The position numbers were made by a program, and so were the translations under genes. The notes under the pieces were generated by a model that was not told where the DNA came from, ran no database searches, and saw nothing but the letters and a program-made list of their open reading frames with translations. A stretch of 6,204 bases of DNA from Acidobacteriota bacterium (GTDB lineage: Bacteria > Acidobacteriota > Terriglobia > UBA7540), in assembly GCA_021828225.1 (NCBI GenBank), contig JAKASH010000193.1, forward strand, positions 1-6,204, read 5' to 3'. The first letter of the stretch is position 1. Each line of letters starts with the position of its first letter. Shown piece by piece: positions 1 through 5,948 of the stretch.

Positions 1-2
1 TT

Positions 3-1016
3 TCAGGAAGTCACAGGGACCACGGCCTCGCGAAGGAACTTTGCCGATTCTTCAGGCGGTGTTGGATTGATGTGGAAACCAGTGCCCCACTCAAACCCGG
101 CGATCTTGGTCAGCTTGGGCATGATTTCCAGGTGCCAGTGATAGTGATCGTTGGGCGATTCAGGAATCGGGGAGGTGTGAATAATGTAGTTGTACGCTGG
201 GTAGTCCAGAACCTTATCGAGCCGCACCAGCATGTCTTTCAGGATCACCGCCAGTTGCTCGAACTCCTGCTTCTGTGAGTCCTCAAAAGCCGACTGATGA
301 ACGCGCGGGATAATCCAGATTTCAAACGGAAAACGCGGAGCAAAGGGAGCGATGGCAATGAATTCCGGACTGTCGGAAATCACTCGAATGCCGCTCTCGG
401 ATTCCTGCCGGATGATGTCGCAAAAAATGCAGCGCTCCTTGAAATTGAAGTATTCGCGCGCCCCGTCGGTTTCCTCGCGCACTCGCTTCGGGACGACCGG
501 CAAGGCGATCAACTGCGAGTGAGTGTGCTCGAGCGATGCTCCAGCGGCCTCGCCATGATTTTTGAAGATCATGATGTATTTGAAGCGGTGATCCTTCTTG
601 AGGTCCAGGATTCGATCCCGGTAGGCCCACAGCACGTCCTCAATCTGGCGGTGTGAAAGCATGGCCAGGGTCTTTTGATGGTCCGGCGTCTCAATGATCA
701 CCTCATGCGCACCGATGCCGTTCATCTTGTCAAACAAGCCCTCGCCCTGGCGATTCAGAGAACCCTCGATTCCAAGGGCCGGGAATTTGTTGGGCACAAC
801 TCGCAAGGACCAGCCCGGGGAATTCCGAGTGCTCCCGTCGCTGCGATAAGCGACAATTTCCGGCGGAGTCTTCGCCTCGTTCCCGTAACAGAACGGGCAG
901 AACCCGGAACCTCGAATCTGGACTTTATCCCGCACGAAATCAGAGGGTCTCTTCGCACGTTCCGTCGCAATAATCACCCAGCGACCTGTAATAGGATCTT
1001 TCCTGAGTTCAGGCAA
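3..1016 (-). CDS. galT: GalT-family hexose-1-phosphate nucleotidylyltransferase (galactose-1-phosphate uridylyltransferase)
   Basis: The family's usual reaction is transfer of UMP between UDP-glucose and galactose-1-phosphate in the cytosolic Leloir pathway, via a uridylyl-histidine intermediate. The protein has 337 residues, normal for the family, with two HIT-like halves. Visible residues are a CPFC pair (C40, C43), H113 and H164, matching the GalT zinc site. The catalytic motif is H164-T-H166-S-Q168, with H166 the expected nucleophile. A second CxxC sits at C196/C199. H280, H293 and H295 near the C-terminus are the likely second metal site. The usual H-P-H motif reads H-T-H here, so substrate specificity is less certain than family membership; an ADP-glucose phosphorylase-like role is possible. 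The start is TTG, chosen because AAGGAG lies 9 bases upstream and the protein begins in the conserved PELRKDPITGRWVI block. It is the last visible gene of the probable cysS transcript, 54 bases after yraN. The stop lies at the window edge, so its downstream partner is not seen. Confidence 0.9.
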   Translation of the reverse strand: MPELRKDPITGRWVIIATERAKRPSDFVRDKVQIRGSGFCPFCYGNEAKTPPEIVAYRSDGSTRNSPGWSLRVVPNKFPALGIEGSLNRQGEGLFDKMNGIGAHEVIIETPDHQKTLAMLSHRQIEDVLWAYRDRILDLKKDHRFKYIMIFKNHGEAAGASLEHTHSQLIALPVVPKRVREETDGAREYFNFKERCIFCDIIRQESESGIRVISDSPEFIAIAPFAPRFPFEIWIIPRVHQSAFEDSQKQEFEQLAVILKDMLVRLDKVLDYPAYNYIIHTSPIPESPNDHYHWHLEIMPKLTKIAGFEWGTGFHINPTPPEESAKFLREAVVPVTS

Positions 1017-1025
1017 GGTTTGTCA

Positions 1026-1031
1026 CTCCTT
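1026..1031 (-). promoter_or_regulatory. Ribosome binding site that fixes the TTG start of galT
   Basis: The minus strand reads AAGGAG here, followed by 9 bases and then TTG at 1016-1014. There is no ATG or GTG at a suitable distance that would keep the conserved N-terminus, so this strong Shine-Dalgarno is the main evidence for the non-ATG start. Confidence 0.75.
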
Positions 1032-1070
1032 ATACTTCAAGTTTCCCTGCGACAGGCGGTCCGCAGCAAA

Positions 1071-1541
1071 CTACTCTTTGAACGCATCCTTAATCACACG
1101 AACCTGATAGCCCTCCGCAGAGTCCCACAGGACACTCGCGATGTCAAACCGGTATCCCGCTGGCCTTCGTTTCAATCGCCGCATATATTCCTGAGCACTC
1201 TTGACGATTCGTCTCTGCTGGTCGAGGCTGACGGCGGCTTCGGGGAGTCCAGCCTCTGTCCCCGTCCGCGTCTTCACTTCGATGAACGCCAGCACCTGTC
1301 CATCCCAGCCAACCAGATCCAACTCCCCCCATCGGGTACGAGGGCGCCGGTTTCGAGCAACAATCACATATCCGGCCCGGCGAAGGTGCCAATAAGCCAG
1401 CCTCTCACCCCGCGCGCCCACCTCCAGGTGCTGCTGACCGGAGCCGGAGCCGTCGGGCTGCCCTCCGCGCCGGACCGCCTTTGCGCGTTCCTTCTCCCTC
1501 CAAACCAGCGCGCCATACACCAGATGAGCAACCCAGTCCAA
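1071..1541 (-). CDS. yraN: YraN/UPF0102 family putative endonuclease
   Basis: This is a member of the UPF0102 (YraN) family, which has a restriction-endonuclease-like fold. Its cellular role is poorly defined, with links to DNA processing or repair. The 156-residue protein carries the family signature: a GARGERLAYWHLRRAGY helix block (42-58), then the nuclease-like core G72-E73-L74-D75 and, after a short strand, E88-V89-K90. This is the E-x-D...E-x-K pattern of PD-(D/E)xK nucleases. The C-terminus (129-150, YRFDIASV...) is also typical. The first ~40 residues are an extra basic, Gly/Ser-rich extension; family members are commonly about 120 residues. The start is a TTG only 12 bases after the aminotransferase stop. 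An AAGG overlapping that TAA, 10 bases upstream of the TTG, suggests translational coupling. A GTG at codon 8 is the alternative start. An in-frame stop five codons upstream excludes a longer protein. Confidence 0.86.
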   Translation of the reverse strand: MDWVAHLVYGALVWREKERAKAVRRGGQPDGSGSGQQHLEVGARGERLAYWHLRRAGYVIVARNRRPRTRWGELDLVGWDGQVLAFIEVKTRTGTEAGLPEAAVSLDQQRRIVKSAQEYMRRLKRRPAGYRFDIASVLWDSAEGYQVRVIKDAFKE

Positions 1542-1553
1542 AGGCTCCCAACC

Positions 1554-2882
1554 TTATTTCTCCGCTTCCGCAATCACCCGTTCCAGAACGTCCAGCGCAA
1601 AGTCCGCATGGTGTTGTTCCACAATCAGGGGCGGCATCAGCCGGATGGTGCTTTCGCCGCACCCGAGCACGAGAACGCCGGCTTCAAAGGCTCGCCGGAT
1701 CACTTGCGAGCGCATCTCGGGATACGGCTCACGGCTCGCTTGATCTTTGACCAGTTCGATACCAATCATCAGCCCCTTGCCCCGGACGTTGCCCACCGTG
1801 CGGTGTTTTGCCGGCCAGTCGTGCAGCCGTTCGAGGATATATTCACCCATGCGGGCGGCATTCGCAACGTACTTCTCTTCCAGCAAGCGAATGGTCTCAA
1901 GCGCGGCGGCGCAGGCGACAGGATTCCCTCCGAAGGTGGAGGCGTGAGCGCCCGGCGGCCAGTTCATCAGGTCCGCGCGGGCAACCGTCAGGCCCAGCGG
2001 CAAGCCTGAGGCAATGCCCTTTGCCGTGACGAGAATATCAGGCACAACCTCAAAATGCTCGCAAGCCCACATGCGGCCGGTACGCCCCATGCCGCTCTGA
2101 ATTTCGTCCACAATTAGTAAGATGCCGTGACGCTCCGTAAGCTCGCGGAGCTCGGGCAAAAAGTTTGGCGGCGGTACAACGTAACCGCCCTCGCCCAAGA
2201 TCGGCTCAACAACCACGGCTGCAACCTCTTCGGGAGGGACTGCCGTTTTGAAGAGTTTCTTAATTGCTTCCACGCCGCTGCAGTCGCACTCGGCGGGCTG
2301 GTGTCCTTTGGCACACCGATAAGGGTTGGGATAGGGAACGTGGCTGACGCCAGAAAGCAGTGGCCCGAAGCCGTTACGCTGGACAGCCTTGCTGGCTGTC
2401 AGCGAAAGTGAGCCGAACGTGCGCCCGTGAAAGCACCCTAGGAAAGCGATAAAGCGGTGTCGCCGCGTGTGAAAACGAGCGAGCTTCAAGGCCGCTTCGA
2501 TGCCCTCTGTGCCGGAGTTGGCAAAGTGAACGCGCTTTGGAAAGTCGCCTGGCGTAATGGCCGAGATCTTTTCAGCAAGCTGGACCAGCAAGGGGTAATA
2601 AAAGTCCGTACCCGACATGTGAATCAGGGTTTCAGCCTGTTGCTGGATCACCCGAACGACGTCCGGGTGGCAGTGCCCGGTGGAAACCGATGCAATACCC
2701 GCACTGAAGTCCAGGAAGATGTTTCCGTCCACATCCTCGACCATCATGCCGCTGCCGCGTTTTGCCACCATCGGGTAGTCACGGCCATACGACGGGGAAA
2801 CAAGGCGATGGTCCAGGTCCAGAATTCTCCGCGCTTCCGGCCCGGGGAGTGGCATCTTAATTTCAGGTAACCTACTGTTCAT
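1554..2882 (-). CDS. Class III PLP-dependent aminotransferase (acetylornithine/4-aminobutyrate aminotransferase family; possibly an amino-acid racemase type)
   Basis: This is a fold-type I, class III PLP enzyme of 442 residues, the usual length, and cytosolic. The sequence shows S123-G-T-E126 (cofactor phosphate loop), F151-H-G-R-T (aromatic stacking and substrate region), V258-D259-E260-x-Q-S-G-M-G-R-T-G (D259 contacts the PLP ring nitrogen), T284-A-K288-G (Schiff-base lysine) and S315-T316-F317-G-G-N (phosphate contact from the partner subunit). The N-terminal DHRLVSPSYGRDYP and the HMSGTDFYYPLLVQLAEK segment resemble the subgroup usually annotated as an acetylornithine-aminotransferase-like or 4-aminobutyrate aminotransferase family. 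That subgroup also contains archaeal broad-specificity amino-acid racemases. A cysteine cluster (C190, C199, C201) lies in the loop after NPYR. The exact amino donor cannot be read from sequence. The ATG start is supported by AAGGAA 5 bases upstream (2888-2893). The gene lies 109 bases after cysS and 12 bases before yraN, probably in one transcript. Confidence 0.93.
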   Translation of the reverse strand: MNSRLPEIKMPLPGPEARRILDLDHRLVSPSYGRDYPMVAKRGSGMMVEDVDGNIFLDFSAGIASVSTGHCHPDVVRVIQQQAETLIHMSGTDFYYPLLVQLAEKISAITPGDFPKRVHFANSGTEGIEAALKLARFHTRRHRFIAFLGCFHGRTFGSLSLTASKAVQRNGFGPLLSGVSHVPYPNPYRCAKGHQPAECDCSGVEAIKKLFKTAVPPEEVAAVVVEPILGEGGYVVPPPNFLPELRELTERHGILLIVDEIQSGMGRTGRMWACEHFEVVPDILVTAKGIASGLPLGLTVARADLMNWPPGAHASTFGGNPVACAAALETIRLLEEKYVANAARMGEYILERLHDWPAKHRTVGNVRGKGLMIGIELVKDQASREPYPEMRSQVIRRAFEAGVLVLGCGESTIRLMPPLIVEQHHADFALDVLERVIAEAEK

Positions 2883-2991
2883 AAAGTTTCCTTGCCAGCA
2901 TCCGCGAAATCAGGAGCGTTCCTGCAGGATGCCTAAGAGAAAAATCAGCCAGCGGCACGAGAGCCGGTGAACCGCCCGGCAAAGACGGGCG

Positions 2992-4479
2992 TTACTTTCG
3001 CTTCCATCGTGTTCCCGCCTTCGTATCCTCCACCAGAACTCCACCTTTCAATAGTTCATCGCGGATCTGATCCGCGCGCTTAAAGTCTCCGTGGCGTCGG
3101 GCGTCCTCACGTTCCGCAATCCGGTGCTCGACTTCGTCATCGCCCAGGGTCTCAACCACCATAGCTTCCCTGCCCGCCTCGGACCCTTCCGCAGCCGCAG
3201 GCTCCTGCGGACCTTTGATCAGCCCAAACTGGTGAAGCTTGGCCTGGTCTTTGTCTTCAAGCACTGCGAACATCCGATCCCATCGTGTCAACGTGTCCAG
3301 GAAGGCCGCCCGGTTGCCATCCAGGAACTTACCCTCGTCCATTGCCGTGTTGCCTTCGCGAACCATCTCAAAGATAGCCGCCAGCGCCTCAGCCGTATTC
3401 AGGTTGTCCTCGAGCGCGCTTTCGAAACTCATGCGCGCAGCGGTGGCAGCCTGCTCAAGTTCAGAGCTCTTGCCCGCCAGAAACTCTTCTTTGGTCAGGC
3501 GATATTGGAAATTCCTCAACCGTTCCACCGATTGCCGCGCCTGGTGCAAACCGTCAAATGTAAAGTTCAGGAGTTTGCGATAAGGGACCGAAGCCAGCAG
3601 ATAGCGGATGGCCGTCGGCCTGTAGCCACCGGCGACGAGATCGCGCAGGGTATAAACATTGCCCAGCGACTTGGACATTTTCTCGCCATTCACGATCAGG
3701 TGTTCGCCGTGCAGCCAGTATCGGACAAAGGGCTTGCCCGTTGCCGCTTCGCTCTGCGCGATTTCGTTTTCGTGATGAGGAAAGACGAGGTCGATTCCGC
3801 CCGAGTGAATGTCGAACGTCTCACCCAGATATTTCATCGACATCACCGAGCACTCGATGTGCCAGCCGGGACGCCCCCGGCCCAGCGGAGTGTCCCAGCA
3901 AGGCTCGCCTTCCTTGGCGGCTTTCCACAGGACAAAGTCGCGCACGTTGGCCTTATCGTACTCGTCGGCATCCACGCGCGCCCCTGCTCGAATCCCCGAG
4001 AGATCAATCCGGGAGAGCTTGCCGTAATCCGGAAATTTGTCCACGCGAAAGTAGTATGAACCATCGCTCTCGTAAGCGTAGCCCTTTTGCTCGAGGGTCT
4101 GGATCAGCTTCACCATATCATCAATGTGATCGGTGGCCCGAACCACGATTTCCGGCTTTTCCAGGTTCAGCAACTGCCGGTCAACATCGAAGGCCTCAAT
4201 AAACTTGTCGGTGTATCCCCTCAGGGTGAGCCCGGCGGCTTTGGCGTTGCGGATGGTCTTATCATCAACGTCCGTCAGGTTCATCACCTGCACGACTTCG
4301 TAACCCTGGTATTGCAGGAAACGCCTCAGGATGTCCTGAAAAACAAAGGTGCGATAGTTGCCGATATGGGCATACCCGTAGACCGTCAGGCCGCAGGTGT
4401 AGATCCGAACCTTGTTATCTTCCAAAGGCTGAAATTCTTCCACCCTGCCTGCCAGCGTGTTGTAGAGACGCAGAGCCAT
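2992..4479 (-). CDS. cysS: Cysteinyl-tRNA synthetase (cysteine--tRNA ligase)
   Basis: Class I aminoacyl-tRNA synthetase that charges tRNA-Cys with cysteine using ATP; essential and cytosolic. From the chosen ATG at 4479 it has 495 residues. Residues here count from a 10-codon-upstream in-frame ATG (4509). The class I HIGH motif reads H48-I-G-N51. The zinc ligands C39, C220, H245 and E249 align with a constant offset of 11 to E. coli C28, C209, H234 and E238. KMSKS is at 277-281 in GEKMSKSLGN. The tail (about 435-505) contains an Ala/Glu-rich linker and then the anticodon-recognition end (RRHGDFKRADQIRDELL...). I prefer 4479 because MALRLYNTL is the normal N-terminus and the predicted transcription start falls on the 4509 ATG. 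Neither ATG has a good Shine-Dalgarno. It heads the probable cysS-aminotransferase-yraN-galT transcript. All catalytic motifs are intact. Confidence 0.97.
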   Translation of the reverse strand: MALRLYNTLAGRVEEFQPLEDNKVRIYTCGLTVYGYAHIGNYRTFVFQDILRRFLQYQGYEVVQVMNLTDVDDKTIRNAKAAGLTLRGYTDKFIEAFDVDRQLLNLEKPEIVVRATDHIDDMVKLIQTLEQKGYAYESDGSYYFRVDKFPDYGKLSRIDLSGIRAGARVDADEYDKANVRDFVLWKAAKEGEPCWDTPLGRGRPGWHIECSVMSMKYLGETFDIHSGGIDLVFPHHENEIAQSEAATGKPFVRYWLHGEHLIVNGEKMSKSLGNVYTLRDLVAGGYRPTAIRYLLASVPYRKLLNFTFDGLHQARQSVERLRNFQYRLTKEEFLAGKSSELEQAATAARMSFESALEDNLNTAEALAAIFEMVREGNTAMDEGKFLDGNRAAFLDTLTRWDRMFAVLEDKDQAKLHQFGLIKGPQEPAAAEGSEAGREAMVVETLGDDEVEHRIAEREDARRHGDFKRADQIRDELLKGGVLVEDTKAGTRWKRK

Positions 4480-4512
4480 CGTATTCGTTTCACAAGGACA
4501 GCGGAGCATAAC

Positions 4513-4541
4513 ATTCTATCGGCGCGCTGCACCCCCGTCAA
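4513..4541 (-). promoter_or_regulatory. Sigma-70-type promoter of cysS
   Basis: The minus strand has TTGACG (-35, 4541-4536), exactly 17 bases of spacer (4535-4519) and TAGAAT (-10, 4518-4513). Each hexamer matches the consensus in five of six positions. The predicted transcription start is near 4508-4505, giving a leader of roughly 25-30 bases before the ATG at 4479. This promoter separates cysS from the deoR-type gene and probably drives the four downstream genes. It is a sequence match only. Confidence 0.65.
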
Positions 4542-4850
4542 GAAAGCGACCTCGCCCAAGAATTAGCAACTCTCTCAGTATCTTCCTGTTCGCGGTATTG
4601 CGGGCGATCCTTTGCTTGCTGCCTCTCCAGGGATCCGGGCCGGCCATTCCGGCACACTGGAAGCAGAGCCGACCATCTATGGAACTCGAGGCCGTACGCG
4701 GCAACCGGCTTTCCCGGCCAACCCGCAGACCTGCCATGCCAATTAGAGGAAGCGAATTTTCACGCGGTCGGCTTTCAACTGCCGATGATTGGGAGGTTGA
4801 TGTGCCGAGGAGCCCGCCAGCAGGTTCCGTCTTCGGAAATCCAAGTGGTC
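4542..4850. other. Gene-free intergenic stretch between the deoR-type gene and the cysS promoter
   Basis: About 310 bases with no open frame that looks like a protein and no recognisable tRNA or T-loop sequence. It contains only short hairpins: 4639-4653 (GCCGG/CCGGC, 5-base loop), 4768-4785 (TCGGC/GCCGA, 8-base loop) and 4825-4838 (TTCCG/CGGAA, 4-base loop, just past the deoR-type stop). None is followed by a T-run on the minus strand, so none is a convincing intrinsic terminator, although the 4825-4838 stem is well placed to mark the 3' end of the regulator mRNA. The stretch could hold an unrecognised small RNA or decayed sequence; I see no positive evidence for either. Confidence 0.4.
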
Positions 4851-5612
4851 CTATACGACGGTCAATGCAATTCCGGCCTTCTCTAACGCTCGTGCATCGC
4901 TTTTCCCAATGCCGGAGTCCGTAATCACCCCATCAAGCGCTGACGTTGGCGCGATCAGGCATAGGCTCCGCCGCCCAAACTTGCTGGAGTCGCAAACCAT
5001 CACCACTCGCCGCGCGACATCCACCATCACGCGATTCACCTTCGCCTCCAGCAGGTTGGGCGTTGACAAACCATAGTTCACGTCGAAGCCGTCGACCCCG
5101 AGAAACAGGATGTCCGCCTGCAGTTGCCGGAGTGTCTCCTCGGCAAGCGGCCCCACCAGCGAAAAAGATTTTTCCCGCAAGAGCCCGCCGGTCAGGATCA
5201 GTTCCATCGGCGTCGGAGCCAGTTCCGCTGCGATGTTGACGGCGTTCGTGATGATGGTCAGATTCCGATGGTGCCGCAACGCGCGCGCCACGGCCGTCGT
5301 TGTTGTCCCGGAATCTAATAAAACCGATTCACCTTCCTTGACCAGGGCAGCGGCGGCCTCACCAATTTTGCGCTTTTCGTTCTGGTGCAGCTTTTCCTTC
5401 TCCTTGAGGCTGGGGTCGATCAGGGTTCCACCGCCGGTGGGAAGTCCGCCCCCATGCGCCCGCTGAATAAGCCCCTCGGTGTGCAGTATCTTCAGATCGT
5501 TGCGAATTGTAACGTGCGAGGTATTGAACCTGTCCGCCAGTTCACGAACCAGGACCCGTCCTTCCCGTGCCATAATATCCAGGATTGCCCGTCGCCGTTC
5601 TTCGGCCAGCAT
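4851..5612 (-). CDS. DeoR/GlpR-family transcriptional regulator (sugar-phosphate-responsive repressor type)
   Basis: Complete 253-residue member of the DeoR/GlpR family, the usual length. Residues 1-57 form the winged helix-turn-helix; the recognition region is RELADRFNTSHVTIRNDL (23-40), followed by the family's LHTEGLIQRAHGG wing (43-55). Residues ~75-232 form the sugar-isomerase-like effector domain. The D100-S-G-T-T-T105 loop, T122-N-A, T141-G-G and D208-S-S-K211 are the expected sugar-phosphate pocket residues. The TPNLLEAKVNR stretch (184-194) resembles the AgaR/GlpR side of the family. Members usually repress carbohydrate-uptake or catabolic genes and release DNA on binding a phosphorylated sugar. 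No such operon adjoins it here; galT is the only sugar gene in view, about 3.8 kb downstream. The ATG is supported by AAGGA 9 bases upstream (5622-5626), with a second AAGGA at 5631-5635. Effector and targets are unknown. Confidence 0.94.
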   Translation of the reverse strand: MLAEERRRAILDIMAREGRVLVRELADRFNTSHVTIRNDLKILHTEGLIQRAHGGGLPTGGGTLIDPSLKEKEKLHQNEKRKIGEAAAALVKEGESVLLDSGTTTTAVARALRHHRNLTIITNAVNIAAELAPTPMELILTGGLLREKSFSLVGPLAEETLRQLQADILFLGVDGFDVNYGLSTPNLLEAKVNRVMVDVARRVVMVCDSSKFGRRSLCLIAPTSALDGVITDSGIGKSDARALEKAGIALTVV

Positions 5613-5651
5613 AGCGCTTTGTCCTTCCGTTCCTTCAGAATATAGTTGCTT

Positions 5652-5667
5652 TGTTTTTAATGTTTTT
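5652..5667. promoter_or_regulatory. Direct heptamer repeat over the promoter: possible operator
   Basis: The plus strand carries TGTTTTT at 5652-5658 and again at 5661-5667, a 9-base period. The pair covers the -10 hexamer and part of the spacer of the predicted deoR promoter. DeoR-family proteins often bind T-rich repeated motifs and repress their own gene, so this is a candidate self-operator. Low-complexity T-runs can also produce this pattern by chance. Confidence 0.25.
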
Positions 5668-5682
5668 CCCGTAATTTGTCAA
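5654..5682 (-). promoter_or_regulatory. Probable sigma-70-type promoter of the deoR-type gene
   Basis: The minus strand has a perfect TTGACA (-35, 5682-5677), a 17-base spacer (5676-5660) and a weaker -10, TAAAAA (5659-5654), matching TATAAT in four of six positions. The surroundings are markedly AT-rich compared with the rest of the window. The predicted start near 5647 leaves a leader of about 35 bases containing two AAGGA motifs. Confidence 0.5.
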
Positions 5683-5716
5683 AATGATTATCCTGTCTCG
5701 CAAAGATGGGTAGTCA

Positions 5717-5760
5717 AGAAGGGCGTCAGCGCACGGCTTCAGCCTTGCCCTGACGCTTCT
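5717..5760. repeat. REP-like imperfect palindrome (44 bases)
   Basis: The outer arms GCGTCAG (5723-5729) and CTGACGC (5750-5756) are perfect complements. They extend outward through AGAA (5717-5720) and TTCT (5757-5760) with a two-base GG bulge. The interior folds too: GCA/TGC, one mismatch, then GGC/GCC around a four-base loop (5731-5748). The whole would form one long stem in either strand. It sits between the receiver-domain gene and the regulator, just upstream of the deoR promoter. It has no T-tract, so it is not a standard terminator. Its shape resembles repetitive extragenic palindromes, but copy number cannot be judged here. Confidence 0.55.
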
Positions 5761-5790
5761 CTGCCATACGCATGAATTTAATGCGCCGCG

Positions 5791-5835
5791 TATAACACGG
5801 AGCGCACGAAGCATCTCATTGATCTCCGTGTTATA
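5791..5835. repeat. Perfect 12-bp inverted repeat with 21-base spacer
   Basis: TATAACACGGAG (5791-5802) is the exact reverse complement of CTCCGTGTTATA (5824-5835), separated by 21 bases (5803-5823). It lies 30 bases from the 5717-5760 palindrome and 113 bases past the stop of the receiver-domain gene. No T-run of terminator type follows on either strand. The ACACGGAG...CTCCGTGT core resembles intergenic repeats I recall as common in environmental bacterial genomes, a recollection I could not check. Confidence 0.6.
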
Positions 5836-5948
5836 TCTTTCCAGGCCACTGCGCAAACAGAGAAGGATTCTCGCCAGGAAAACAAGAATTTACGCCCTTG
5901 CGATTCAGTAGAACGGTCTGGATGGGAAAGATAGCAGCCGCCAGCGGT
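5836..5948. other. Short non-coding tail after the receiver-domain gene
   Basis: These 113 bases lie between the inverted repeat and the receiver-domain stop. Only frames that shadow neighbouring genes are open. I see no clear terminator or RNA gene. Together with the two palindromes and the deoR promoter they form the 336-base gap 5613-5948. Confidence 0.4.

Noticed and set aside
1047..1066. CTGCG/CGCAG stem between yraN and galT
   Set aside because: Five base pairs with a ten-base loop and no T-tract; expected by chance in GC-rich DNA.
675..2009. A 444-codon open frame on the plus strand running antisense across galT, yraN and the aminotransferase
   Set aside because: It crosses two gene boundaries, its product resembles nothing I recognise, and the minus strand encodes three clearly conserved proteins over the same bases. 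Long antisense frames are expected in GC-rich coding DNA.
2972..2992. Hairpin CGCCCG/CGGGCG immediately after the cysS stop, considered as a terminator; a TTTTTCT run follows about 30 bases later
   Set aside because: The six-base stem is not followed directly by a T-run, and the later T-run is not preceded by a strong stem. An alternative GCCGG/CCGGC pairing also competes. Not enough to call termination between cysS and the aminotransferase.
3091..4059. A 322-codon open frame on the plus strand
   Set aside because: It is entirely antisense to cysS, whose motifs are all intact. It has no recognisable domain.
4377..4494. CysRS motif variants (CGLTVY and HIGN instead of the textbook forms) considered as possible loss of function
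   Set aside because: E. coli CysRS also has a non-proline residue in the CGxTVY block, HIGN is common in this family, and all zinc ligands and KMSKS are intact.
4516..4737. A 73-codon minus-strand frame in the gap upstream of cysS
   Set aside because: There is no ribosome site before its ATG, its 3' end overlaps the predicted cysS promoter, and its composition is not protein-like.
4542..4850. Search for a tRNA or riboswitch/T-box leader upstream of cysS
   Set aside because: No T-loop-like sequence or cloverleaf-compatible arms were seen. The predicted transcription start leaves only about 27 bases of leader, too short for a T-box.
4598..4924. A 108-codon plus-strand frame in the same gap
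   Set aside because: It runs into the 3' end of the deoR-type gene in antisense and shows no domain or clear start signal.
5635..5856. A 73-codon minus-strand frame over the intergenic palindromes, and a 98-codon plus-strand frame nearby (5479-5775)
   Set aside because: Both are translations of the palindromic repeats (for example an ARLKPCADALL-like string). That indicates repeat DNA rather than genes.
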